A stretch of DNA of 64,000 bases from a virus. The stretch lies in IMG/VR virus record IMGVR_UViG_3300037010_001702, positions 1 to 64,000 of that record, one strand, 5' to 3'. The notes beneath the pieces are model-generated. The model did not search any database and was not told where the DNA came from. It was given only the letters and a program-made list of their open reading frames with translations. Below, in pieces: positions 31,442 through 38,720 of the stretch. Every line of letters starts with the position of its first letter. Within the stretch, counting starts at the first letter, position 1. Position numbers and translations under genes: made by a program.

Positions 31442-31735
31442 ATGTCTTATGTCATCTTCAACACCGAAACTACCGAATTCTTTCGTGTGTGGCGCCAAGG
31501 TTATTGGCAAGATGCAAAGTATGCTGATGAAGGTGCCGCAAAGACTGCAATGACCAAGCTTACCAAGGCTGGCAAGATCGATCCTTCGAAGTTTTCCATC
31601 ATGGAAATGTCCGAGTTCAAGAAGATCGAGAAGACAGAAACGGTTTGCAGTTTGATGTCTGGTAAGCCAGTAGTTCAGTCTGTAAACACCCCTCTCTGCT
31701 GTGACCCTAGTTCAGAGACCTATTGGAGTATGTAA
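31442..31735 (+). CDS. Unknown protein (97 aa)
   Basis: A 97-residue protein, MSYVIFNTETTEFFRVWRQG then YWQDAKYADEGAAKTAMTKL. This short beta-hairpin plus Ala-rich helix pattern (YxT-aK-Yad-eGAAKtA) is widespread in phages and has no function known to me. It has three Cys near the end. Early promoter copy 3 drives it. Confidence 0.7.
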   Translation: MSYVIFNTETTEFFRVWRQGYWQDAKYADEGAAKTAMTKLTKAGKIDPSKFSIMEMSEFKKIEKTETVCSLMSGKPVVQSVNTPLCCDPSSETYWSM

Positions 31736-31845
31736 TGTCCACTTTCAATAACGAATATCTCCATTTTGTGGAAACTGTTTCTATTGTCCCTTGGGAAACC
31801 TTCGATGCTGACTATGCCGAATTTTTAATTGGTGGAGAACTATAA
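31735..31845 (+). CDS. Very small ORF (36 aa)
   Basis: An ATG overlapping the upstream stop by one base opens 36 codons (MSTFNNEYLHFVETVSIVPW). The overlap and sensible composition support it. The following 200 bases (31846-32048) hold a coding-like frame without a start (WHEYYVNTKIEAAILTLNLN, MRVRFPWMGKVETRDILMTA), probably a relic. Confidence 0.45.
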   Translation: MSTFNNEYLHFVETVSIVPWETFDADYAEFLIGGEL

Positions 31846-32049
31846 TAAACTTCAAACGAAAACTTACCATTGTGAAAACAGCAGTTTCTCAATCAAGCGA
31901 TTGCTGAGGTGGAAAATGGCATGAATATTACGTCAATACTAAGATTGAAGCTGCAATTCTCACCTTGAATCTGAATGCTAGTTCTATGCGTGTCCGCTTC
32001 CCTTGGATGGGGAAGGTAGAAACCCGAGACATCTTGATGACAGCAGACA

Positions 32050-32116
32050 TGAATGTTACACTTTGTTACACTTAAACTGCAAAACTGTGTACATTTTGTC
32101 AGGTTTAGTGTATAAT
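32050..32116 (+). promoter_or_regulatory. Repeated early promoter module, copy 4
   Basis: TGTTACACTT occurs twice in perfect tandem (32054-32063, 32064-32073). TGTACA follows, then 17 bases including CAGGTTTAGTG, then TATAAT (32111-32116). The leader GATTAACTTAGAAAGTTTA is shared with copy 2. Confidence 0.85.
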
Positions 32117-32149
32117 TACTTATCGATTGATTAACTTAGAAAGTTTAAA

Positions 32150-32611
32150 ATGCTGAAACAAATCGCTGAAATCACTGGTCTCCGTTACAATGAACAAGAC
32201 ACTATCGCAATGGGGCTCCTGAACCGCATTGCTAACTACATCCCAGCAAACGTGAAGGCTGATGACAAGTACTTCGCTCGCATGGTTGCTATGGCCGAAG
32301 ATCGAGTTAATGCTGAAGGCAATCTCTGCATTGTGAGCCTTGTCAAGGCAATTACTGCTGAACCTATTGAGAAGGTTCTGAAAATCAAGTCTAGCCCTAA
32401 GGGTGCTCGCATCAAGGTTGCTGCAGTCAATGGAGTTCGCTTCAGCTTCGGTCCAATCTGGAATGCTTCGGTTATCAAGGGTAAGGGTATCGCATTGGTT
32501 GAAGCCAACCGTGTGAAGCTCAACCACCAAGCTGAAATGCTGGGTATCGCAGCTCCCGAAAAGATGGAAGCTGTTGCTCTCACCGCTGCTATTGCTACCC
32601 TGATTGCTTAA
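32150..32611 (+). CDS. Unknown protein (153 aa)
   Basis: A 153-residue Ala-rich protein (LLNRIANYIPANVKADDKYF, IKSSPKGARIKVAAVNGVRF), driven by promoter copy 4. No domain is recognised. After its TAA the same frame reads on for 25 codons (KKITQAFTIDGFEVLSSDGD...) without ATG, GTG or TTG; this is either a lost C-terminal extension or an unusual small ORF. Confidence 0.65.
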   Translation: MLKQIAEITGLRYNEQDTIAMGLLNRIANYIPANVKADDKYFARMVAMAEDRVNAEGNLCIVSLVKAITAEPIEKVLKIKSSPKGARIKVAAVNGVRFSFGPIWNASVIKGKGIALVEANRVKLNHQAEMLGIAAPEKMEAVALTAAIATLIA

Positions 32612-32727
32612 GGAAAGAAAATCACGCAGGCATTTACTATTGATGGTTTTGAAGTTCTCAGTTCTGATGGTGACTGCATGACGATTAGCTGGTAAGTAAA
32701 TAGTTTAACGCATCAAAGGAAAATATC

Positions 32728-32901
32728 ATGGGCGGAAAAGCAACATCGATTTATCTGACCGTTTGCCCTAAGGGCAGCCACATCAGTGTTTTCAAGAAGG
32801 TCTTCTTTGAAGCCAAGGCATACAACGAGTTTGTGAGGGATCCAGCCTTCATTGAGAAGTATCCTAAGGACCGGTTTGACGTCATCAAAGAGACCTACTG
32901 A
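32728..32901 (+). CDS. Small unknown protein (57 aa)
   Basis: Fifty-seven residues, MGGKATSIYLTVCPKGSHIS then FKKVFFEAKAYNEFV. An AAAGGAAA ribosome site precedes the ATG. No family is recognised. The next gene starts one base after its stop. Confidence 0.65.
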   Translation: MGGKATSIYLTVCPKGSHISVFKKVFFEAKAYNEFVRDPAFIEKYPKDRFDVIKETY

Positions 32902-32902
32902 C

Positions 32903-33061
32903 ATGTCCGCCTTTGAACTACTTGATGCAGTAGAGACCCAGATTATCCGTCTGGGTGAGCTGCGTAATCTTTACAATGTGATAGTAAATGGCATGCCTAC
33001 CTCTAATGCTACTGAATTGCTAGTTCAATTCGGTATATCCAGGGGTCTCTTGAAGATATAA
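32903..33061 (+). CDS. Small unknown protein (52 aa)
   Basis: Fifty-two residues, MSAFELLDAVETQIIRLGEL, a helical pair. I chose the ATG one base after the upstream stop rather than one at 32852 inside the previous gene. No family is recognised. Confidence 0.6.
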   Translation: MSAFELLDAVETQIIRLGELRNLYNVIVNGMPTSNATELLVQFGISRGLLKI

Positions 33062-33112
33062 GTTTGCGGCTTTCTGCAGACTTCCAAATACTGCGTGAAG
33101 CTATAATGACAA

Positions 33113-33346
33113 ATGATAACACTGACTGAAATACTTGAAAGCATCAACGTACATAGACAGAAACGCATTGAGCGAAGAGCTAAAGAGCTGATTAGCGACG
33201 ATTTGGTTTTTCGGCTTCGCAAGCGAGCAGAAATTCGCAGACAGATTTCTACACGTAAGAGCGTGCAAGAAGGTAAGCCTGATCGTATTGCTGATCTTCT
33301 TGAAGAAGCTGCAAATGAAATAGAACGATTGAGAAATGGCAAATAA
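33113..33346 (+). CDS. Small basic coiled protein (77 aa)
   Basis: Seventy-seven residues, highly charged and helical (RQKRIERRAKELISDDLVFR, DLLEEAANEIERLRNG). The start MITLTEILES has the shape of the capsid-targeting-like peptides (ILE site), but its position in an early operon makes that doubtful. It overlaps the phosphoesterase gene by 11 bases. Confidence 0.6.
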   Translation: MITLTEILESINVHRQKRIERRAKELISDDLVFRLRKRAEIRRQISTRKSVQEGKPDRIADLLEEAANEIERLRNGK

Positions 33347-33920
33347 GTTTTTTACATCTGACCTCCACTGGGGTCATGAACGTATTATCGGATATTGCAA
33401 CCGACCGTACCAGTCTGCTCGCCAAATGGACGAAGCGTTGATTTACAACTGGAACCTTGCAGTCAAGCCTGATGACATCATCTACATTTTGGGGGATGTC
33501 TTCTTCTGCAATCAAGAAGAAGCAAAGACTATCCTCAATCGTCTAAATGGTAAAAAGAGATTAGTCTATGGAAACCATGACAAGGTTATTCGTAATCAAA
33601 AACCTATTCAGGATCTATTCGAGGAAATTCTTCCTGAACTTTACACTGAGCACATTGACGGTATTATGGTTCATATGTGCCATTACCCAATGCATTCCTG
33701 GAACAAAGCTTTTCACGGTTCCTATATGCTTCATGGTCATGTGCATAGTCCTCAACCTATAGATGGCAAAGTCCGTCGATATGATGTAGGTGTTGATGCT
33801 AACCATTATGCACCAGTTAGGTGGGAAACAATTAAGAAGACGCTCGATAGTATCCCTGCTGGAGAACCTGATAATATTCGTTCAAACCGCAAAACAGAAA
33901 ACGAGAAGAAAGAACTATGA
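33336..33920 (+). CDS. Calcineurin-like metallophosphoesterase
   Basis: A 194-residue protein with the metal-binding motifs in order: TSDLHWGHERII (D9, H11), ILGDVFF, GNHD, CHYPMHSW and HGHVHS. It is of the short phage phosphoesterase type (2',3'-cyclic phosphodiesterase or nucleotidase-like). Substrates may be cyclic nucleotides, RNA ends or signalling nucleotides. It overlaps the Nudix gene by 4 bases. A second, larger family member lies at 35932. Confidence 0.9.
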   Translation: MANKFFTSDLHWGHERIIGYCNRPYQSARQMDEALIYNWNLAVKPDDIIYILGDVFFCNQEEAKTILNRLNGKKRLVYGNHDKVIRNQKPIQDLFEEILPELYTEHIDGIMVHMCHYPMHSWNKAFHGSYMLHGHVHSPQPIDGKVRRYDVGVDANHYAPVRWETIKKTLDSIPAGEPDNIRSNRKTENEKKEL

Positions 33921-34345
33921 CAAACTTCACGTGCGAGCTTGCCTGCACACTTGAATTGAAGCCAGATTTTAAAGCTGCAGGCGTTATCCTGCACTCAGTT
34001 AAATCTAATCGTTATCTATTCGTGCAGCGTGGTAATCGTGTTATGCAGCCCCGAACCTGGGCAGGCTTCGGTGGTGAGATTGATCCGGGTGAAACAGCTG
34101 AAGAAGCAGTTATTCGCGAGCTCAAAGAAGAAGCTGGATATTCAAATGCTGTTAAGCTAAAGAAAGTTTTCACTTTCAACAATGGTAAGTTTACCTACAC
34201 TAACTATATTGGCGATGTGTGGGATGAATTTGAACCTACACTCAACTGGGAAAATATTGATTACATTTGGTGCAATGCTAACGATCTTCCATCACCTCTT
34301 CACCCGGGTATTATTGACATGTTAAAAGTGGTCAAATTGAGTTGA
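33917..34345 (+). CDS. Nudix hydrolase
   Basis: A 142-residue protein with a complete Nudix box at 53-75 (GX5EX7REUXEEXGU: G53, E59, R67, E68, E71, E72, G74). It hydrolyses nucleoside diphosphates linked to another group; phage examples clean damaged dNTPs, decap RNA (NudE-like) or degrade NAD or ADP-ribose. ADP-ribose is worth testing because this phage codes for ADP-ribosyltransferases. It is coupled to the phosphoesterase gene. Confidence 0.9.
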   Translation: MTNFTCELACTLELKPDFKAAGVILHSVKSNRYLFVQRGNRVMQPRTWAGFGGEIDPGETAEEAVIRELKEEAGYSNAVKLKKVFTFNNGKFTYTNYIGDVWDEFEPTLNWENIDYIWCNANDLPSPLHPGIIDMLKVVKLS

Positions 34346-34893
34346 TAATGGTTGGTATGCAGTAGCTTGTTGTTTAACGTCAAGCGCTGCTCTATCTTCC
34401 CGTGATAACTTCTTCCATTCCTTATTTGGAATGTTCTAGCCTTTCTAGGGGAAGGCCATCCAATAACTGCCCTTCTTCATCTTCCCATCAGGGTTAGTGA
34501 TAGCCCTTGTCCCAAATCGCTGCATGCCCATAGCAGTCTCTTCACCCTCCGGCGTTTGTCATACTATACGGTTAGTGTGGCCTTCCTTGTCAGTATAAGT
34601 AGCTAATATCTTTCTTGGAGGTATTGATCCTTTGCTTGCACCAGGAGACTTCCATAATTCACCCGGCTTATTATGAGTGCCATCGAACTCAGGGTTAATT
34701 TTGAATTTAATCACTGGTGTGGCAAGTGGGCATCAGCTTCTACATACTTCCTGATTTGCTGTAAATCTTCAGACCTGTCAGCTTGAGTAGCTAATTTCAA
34801 GAATACAAGTGGAGCTGTATAGGCCACAAAACCTTCATATACTACATTCAGCCCCATAGGAGTAGATGCAGTGACCTGCTTCTTTGTAAGCAT
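34330..34893 (-). pseudogene. Decayed minus-strand gene of unknown family
   Basis: From an ATG at 34893 the minus strand reads MLTKKQVTASTPMGLNVVYE and on for 60 residues. Then a frameshift near 34715 switches to a frame with TPVIKFKINPEFDGTHNKPG, ILATYTDKEGHTNRIV, a stop, GMQRFGTRAITNPDGKMKKG, two more stops, and NIPNKEWKKLSREDRAALDV. The pieces are clearly protein-like and in order, so this was a gene of about 180 residues. I do not recognise its family. It is the only minus-strand gene relic in this operon region apart from the one at 38 kb. Confidence 0.7.
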
Positions 34894-35026
34894 TAATAAT
34901 GTCAGAACACTATGCTTTCAAAATGGTAGCCAGGCCTTCAACCTTACTAACCTTAGTGACTTCTTTATCTTTAGGGTCAGCCAGGTTATGGATTGCACGA
35001 GGGCAGAATAGTTCAAAAACTTTCAC

Positions 35027-35114
35027 GTGTAACACTTTTCTCGAGTATTTGACAAACTTATTTGTAAAATCTTTTTGCAACCTGGCAAAAAGTACGCAGG
35101 TTGCAGTGTATAAT
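35027..35114 (+). promoter_or_regulatory. Repeated early promoter module, copy 5
   Basis: GTGTAACAC (35027-35035) is a small palindrome; GCAACCTG (35077-35084) and CAGGTTGC (35097-35104) form an inverted repeat; then AGTG and TATAAT (35109-35114). The region 34894-35026 upstream has no gene. Confidence 0.8.
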
Positions 35115-35146
35115 TACTTATCAGTTGATTATAATAGAAATTAAAA

Positions 35147-35275
35147 ATGGATGTTGAAATAGTTATGGAAGAAGTTAAAATGCCAATTAAGGAAAATCTT
35201 TCCTCGCATACATACATTGACATTGATGGCGAATTTATCCGCCAAACCAGTGTAATCGAATTTCAAGTAGAGTAA
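35147..35275 (+). CDS. Very small acidic protein (42 aa)
   Basis: The first gene after promoter copy 5. It has 42 residues: MDVEIVMEEVKMPIKENLSS then TYIDIDGEFIRQTSV. The start position 33 bases after the -10 matches other module-driven genes. Function unknown. Confidence 0.6.
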   Translation: MDVEIVMEEVKMPIKENLSSHTYIDIDGEFIRQTSVIEFQVE

Positions 35276-35277
35276 AA

Positions 35278-35484
35278 ATGGCCGTTCAACTCGATAATCT
35301 TACCGATGAGCAGTGCAAGATTGCCAGCATTCTTTGGGCGTGCGAGACACAAGAAGAAGCAGATGAAGTAGTTGAAAAGGGAGGCATTGAGTTTGCTAAA
35401 ATTCGTTCCCTCTTAATTGCGGCTGCCTTTGATGACATAGAACATATTAGGGATGCACAAGCATTAGTTGAGAGAATAAAATGA
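35278..35484 (+). CDS. Small unknown protein (68 aa)
   Basis: Sixty-eight residues, helical and acidic (NLTDEQCKIASILWACETQE). It starts two bases after the stop upstream and overlaps the next gene by 4. No family is recognised. Confidence 0.6.
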   Translation: MAVQLDNLTDEQCKIASILWACETQEEADEVVEKGGIEFAKIRSLLIAAAFDDIEHIRDAQALVERIK

Positions 35485-35720
35485 CGAATGACGAGCTTCG
35501 AAAAATCTTTGACTTGAAGCCTTGCCCAAACCCCGGTCATGAATTCAAGTTCGGAAGATTGATGGGTGAATGGCGGCGGGCTGCAGATTGCTGGTCTCAG
35601 CTAGTTGGCGATAAACTTCAGACTTTGTGGTTCTCAATTCACACTACCAAATCAACCGATAATCTGACCATTTACTGCTTAACAGTTTGGAAGCTGAAAG
35701 TTATAGTAGGGGTAGTATGA
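35481..35720 (+). CDS. Small unknown protein (79 aa)
   Basis: Seventy-nine residues, MTNDELRKIFDLKPCPNPGH, Trp-rich in the middle (GEWRRAADCWSQLVG). It is coupled by 4-base overlaps on both sides. No family is recognised. Confidence 0.55.
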   Translation: MTNDELRKIFDLKPCPNPGHEFKFGRLMGEWRRAADCWSQLVGDKLQTLWFSIHTTKSTDNLTIYCLTVWKLKVIVGVV

Positions 35721-35935
35721 TGAAGCGCGGTTTCTTCTGGTCCAAGACTAAAGGCCTCAATGCCGACATCGCTCGTCATCGCATAAAAGAAAAAGAACTC
35801 CGTGAAAAGATTGCAGAACTTGAAAAAGAAGTTCTAACTGACCCTGGAATGGACACTTATTTACAGGCCTATCGTTCTCTTCTCATCAAGCTCCAAGATA
35901 GCAAGGCAGAAGTTGTTTCGAGGATTGGACAATGA
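35717..35935 (+). CDS. Small coiled-coil protein (72 aa)
   Basis: Seventy-two residues from ATG 35717: MMKRGFFWSKTKGLNADIAR, then a charged heptad-like helix (RIKEKELREKIAELEKEV). I chose this start because it overlaps the upstream stop; a frame start at 35687 lies inside the previous gene. No family is recognised. Confidence 0.6.
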   Translation: MMKRGFFWSKTKGLNADIARHRIKEKELREKIAELEKEVLTDPGMDTYLQAYRSLLIKLQDSKAEVVSRIGQ

Positions 35936-36738
35936 AAATTCGTATCGCATCTGATCTGCATCTTGAAGCCTTTCGCGGGTGCAACATGGAGTCTTTAATT
36001 GTTGATGTTCTTCCATCTGACCCACAAGATGCAGAATCAGTACTCATTTTGGCAGGTGACATCTCTGCCGATCCTAACCAGCTGCTGGATTTTCTGCGAT
36101 TGGTTGAGGTTCGATTCCGCCAAGTCATCTATATTCCGGGTAACCATGAATATTACCGACATGAGTATCATGCTTGGAACAAAACCCTGGATGATCGCTT
36201 TACTGAGGTTCTGACTCGAACTCAATGGGCGAATGATAGGGTCGGCTTCTACATCCTTGAAGGGCAACCTTTCATCTTCGCAACCATGTGGACCGAGGGT
36301 GGGCGTACTCTACAAGAACGTGCGATGGTTGGTTCTGCAATGAATGACTTCCGTTTGATTCGCCACGGACAAAGTCCCTTCACCGTTAGTCTGATGGAGA
36401 TGTACCACAAGCGACAGAAGAAAGAGATTGTTCGGCTGCTGACGGAATGGAAGGGTGGAGTTCGGCCCGTTGTGATTACCCATCACATGCCCAGCTATTC
36501 GCTGTGTCATCCACGATTTGGAAACCATATTAATGGTGGCTTTGCAGCAGAATGCGATGACATTTTGCACGAGGATTATGCACCCCCAATCTGGATCTAT
36601 GGTCATACGCATGACTGCGGAGATACTGTGATTGAGAAGACACGTGCTATTGCTAACCCGATGGGATATCCTCGCGAATTTGGTCCTAACTCTCAATACA
36701 ATAAGTACAAAAAAGGTCCATTCTTTGTAGAAGTGTAA
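35932..36738 (+). CDS. Calcineurin-like metallophosphoesterase (larger paralogue)
   Basis: A 268-residue protein: IASDLHLEAF, ILAGDISAD, IPGNHEYYRHEY, ITHHMPSYSLC and YGHTHDCGD are the five metal-binding blocks. GNHEYY and the HTH ending match 'predicted phosphohydrolase' proteins common in phages and bacteria. It differs from the 33336 enzyme in length and motif details. The stop codon overlaps promoter copy 6. Confidence 0.9.
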   Translation: MKIRIASDLHLEAFRGCNMESLIVDVLPSDPQDAESVLILAGDISADPNQLLDFLRLVEVRFRQVIYIPGNHEYYRHEYHAWNKTLDDRFTEVLTRTQWANDRVGFYILEGQPFIFATMWTEGGRTLQERAMVGSAMNDFRLIRHGQSPFTVSLMEMYHKRQKKEIVRLLTEWKGGVRPVVITHHMPSYSLCHPRFGNHINGGFAAECDDILHEDYAPPIWIYGHTHDCGDTVIEKTRAIANPMGYPREFGPNSQYNKYKKGPFFVEV

Positions 36739-36795
36739 CAAGTTACACTTCTTTTGCAAATAACTGTGTACTTTTGCCAGGTTGCAGTGTATAAT
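36733..36795 (+). promoter_or_regulatory. Repeated early promoter module, copy 6
   Basis: GTGTAACAAGTTACAC (36733-36748) has perfect 7-base arms. TTTTGCAAATAACTGTGTAC, CCAGGTTGCAGTG and TATAAT (36790-36795) follow. The start of the box overlaps the stop codon of the phosphoesterase gene. Confidence 0.85.
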
Positions 36796-36825
36796 AAATC
36801 ATAAATTGATGATACTGAGGAATAA

Positions 36826-37038
36826 ATGATCTACGATTCAAGTAAGAACTACCTAGATGGATGGGTCACTCTTATCTTCGATGGTAATGATCCTACCCTC
36901 TTTGAAGTTGTCGAATATGTTCAAAAGAACTACGGCTTCATCCCAAAGAGTGATGGCATTGAAAGTCCTTGTGAAGGTTTCGGTGGTTTCCCCAATCCTG
37001 GTATCGTAAAAGCCCATCCACTTGAAGGAAGATTCTGA
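36826..37038 (+). CDS. Small unknown protein (70 aa)
   Basis: Seventy residues, MIYDSSKNYLDGWVTLIFDG then FGGFPNPGIVKAH. It has a TGAGGAA ribosome site and is the first gene of promoter copy 6. No family is recognised. Confidence 0.65.
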   Translation: MIYDSSKNYLDGWVTLIFDGNDPTLFEVVEYVQKNYGFIPKSDGIESPCEGFGGFPNPGIVKAHPLEGRF

Positions 37039-37051
37039 TGAAAAAGGTGAA

Positions 37052-37495
37052 ATGCTTTCCAAGATGATTGTCATCGCAACGAATGCCCATGCAGGACAGT
37101 TCGACAAAGGTGGCAACCCCTATATCTTGCATCCATTGCAAGTGATGTCCTCTCTCAAAGAGGATGATGAAGAACTCCAATGTATTGCAGTTGGGCACGA
37201 TGTCATTGAAGATACTTCTACGACTTACAAGTTCCTCCGAGATGAGGGAATGTCTGAACATGTCATCGAAGGTATCCGCTGCTTGACAAAAGTTCCTGGT
37301 CAAACCTATGAAGAATACCAAGCAGATGTATTCGGCAGTGTGGATGCTATGAAGGTCAAGAAATGCGACCTCCGCCATAACACAGATACCCGGCGCTTGA
37401 GGGGTATTACCAACAAGGACACTGCTCGAATGGCAAAGTACATGAAGTTCTATGCCGACATTGAAACGCGTCTGAACCTCAAGGTGGTAGTATGA
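37052..37495 (+). CDS. HD-domain phosphohydrolase (RelA/SpoT hydrolase-like)
   Basis: About 147 residues from ATG 37052; an in-frame ATG at 37022 overlaps the previous gene. It has ATNAHAGQFDKGGNPYILHP (the first His and H-P of the SpoT-type HD fold), GHDVIEDT (the HD pair and E-D), and KKCDLRHNTDTRRL near the end. Family members hydrolyse (p)ppGpp or similar nucleotides. In a phage this could reset stringent signalling. It overlaps the next gene by 4 bases. Confidence 0.85.
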   Translation: MLSKMIVIATNAHAGQFDKGGNPYILHPLQVMSSLKEDDEELQCIAVGHDVIEDTSTTYKFLRDEGMSEHVIEGIRCLTKVPGQTYEEYQADVFGSVDAMKVKKCDLRHNTDTRRLRGITNKDTARMAKYMKFYADIETRLNLKVVV

Positions 37496-37674
37496 ACGAT
37501 ATCGAATTCATTGAAGAATGTCTTGCTAGTTATATCCAAGATCAACGCCGAGCTGTAGAGAACAGCAATAGCTGCACCCCATCGTTCTACACTAATGAAG
37601 AGCGACGGATTGTTGAAGAGCAATCTGCTATCTACATGGCTATGGCTCGTATCAAGGAAAGGCTTGGAGAATAA
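37492..37674 (+). CDS. Small unknown protein (60 aa)
   Basis: Sixty residues, helical, MNDIEFIEECLASYIQDQRR then EERRIVEEQSAIYMAMARIK. It is coupled on both sides. No family is recognised. Confidence 0.6.
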   Translation: MNDIEFIEECLASYIQDQRRAVENSNSCTPSFYTNEERRIVEEQSAIYMAMARIKERLGE

Positions 37675-37811
37675 TGAGTTTGAAAGAAAGATTTGCTCTA
37701 TGGTGGAAGCAGTTCTCATGCTTACATACAATGGAAGTAGAACATGAAGATGATGCATGTCAGGTAGAGCGATGCACTCATTGTGGATTAACACGAACAC
37801 ATGGTGGTTGA
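37674..37811 (+). CDS. Small zinc-ribbon-like protein (45 aa)
   Basis: Forty-five residues from an ATG overlapping the stop upstream. MSLKERFALWWKQFSCLHTM is followed by CTHCGLTRTHGG, so a C-x-H and a C-x-x-C could hold one zinc. Tiny phage proteins with this layout are common and have no function known to me. Confidence 0.6.
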   Translation: MSLKERFALWWKQFSCLHTMEVEHEDDACQVERCTHCGLTRTHGG

Positions 37812-37812
37812 A

Positions 37813-38088
37813 ATGAACGAGAAGATAAAAAAGCTTATTGAGCAATCTTACGATCAAGTTCCTCATGAGCGAGATTGGGATGCAATGTCATCTGTCTTTA
37901 ACAAAGAAAAGTTTGCTAATTTGCTTCTCAAAGAAGTTCTCAAAGAGACACAGAAGGTTTGGTACCAGCTTAATGATACACCTCCTGCCGAAGGTGAAAC
38001 TCTGCGAGATGTGGGTATTCACATAGGACAAAAGGCTGGCATTATGAAAGTAGCACAACATCTTCGTAAACATTTTGACGTAACCTAA
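37813..38088 (+). CDS. Unknown protein (91 aa)
   Basis: Ninety-one residues, MNEKIKKLIEQSYDQVPHER then FANLLLKEVLKETQKV. The ATG at 37813 is one base after the upstream stop; an earlier frame start at 37801 lies in the previous gene. It is typical of a small phage helical protein family. No function known. Confidence 0.65.
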   Translation: MNEKIKKLIEQSYDQVPHERDWDAMSSVFNKEKFANLLLKEVLKETQKVWYQLNDTPPAEGETLRDVGIHIGQKAGIMKVAQHLRKHFDVT

Positions 38089-38094
38089 TCTCAA

Positions 38095-38645
38095 GTTTAC
38101 GCCAGATATTTCTTTTGTATGGTACTGCATATCTCGTTGGGTGTCACCCTTGTTTTACTTATGTGACCTCGCTTTTCAATATTTGGAAGTTGTTCTAAGT
38201 TTTGTTTTCTAGTTATTTTCCAAACTTCTCTTTTATAGTTTTCGAAATCTGAACGCAGCACAGGAGAAACAATATCACTATTAACTATTAACTGTTTTAG
38301 TTAGTACGTCATTATTAGCTCCGCTTTGAGCTCGAGATAAACCGGTCTGGTCATCCCGACTCTTATTTTCTGAGAAAAAAATTTTCATCAAATTTTATAG
38401 TGTTTAGTCTCTTTTGTGCTGCTTCTAAATATCCATCATTCTGTTTTCTTGTAATAGCAGTTTTCCGTGCGGATACTACTGAAAATTTCAGGCCATCTAC
38501 TAATTTTGATTTTCCTATAGATATAAGTTTACCTCTACAGTAACTTGAGCACGTTCTCGGAAAACAATACCTCCCATTATAGCACTAGTGAAGTGTTGAT
38601 TCTACGCACATCTCACATACAGGTTGAATAATTTTTCTAGGACGA
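38095..38645 (-). pseudogene. Decayed HNH-type homing endonuclease upstream of gene 39
   Basis: The 632-base gap before gene 39 holds, on the minus strand, three protein-like pieces in order: PRKIIQPVCEMCVEST, then RTCSSYCRGKLISIGKSKLV and KTAITRKQNDGYLEAAQKRL, then DFENYKREVWKITRKQNLEQ then IEKRGHIS. The Cys-rich start and the YKREVWKIT...IEKRG block resemble phage HNH homing endonucleases, where a His-Asn core should follow RG. That core is missing and several stops and shifts intervene. Its presence next to topoisomerase genes matches known hot spots for such enzymes. Confidence 0.6.
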
Positions 38646-38720
38646 CTCAACGACTCACAGTTTACTTCCTTATTAGGCTAGTTTATAATCTATTATAACA
38701 ACGTTGACACAAAGCCAATC

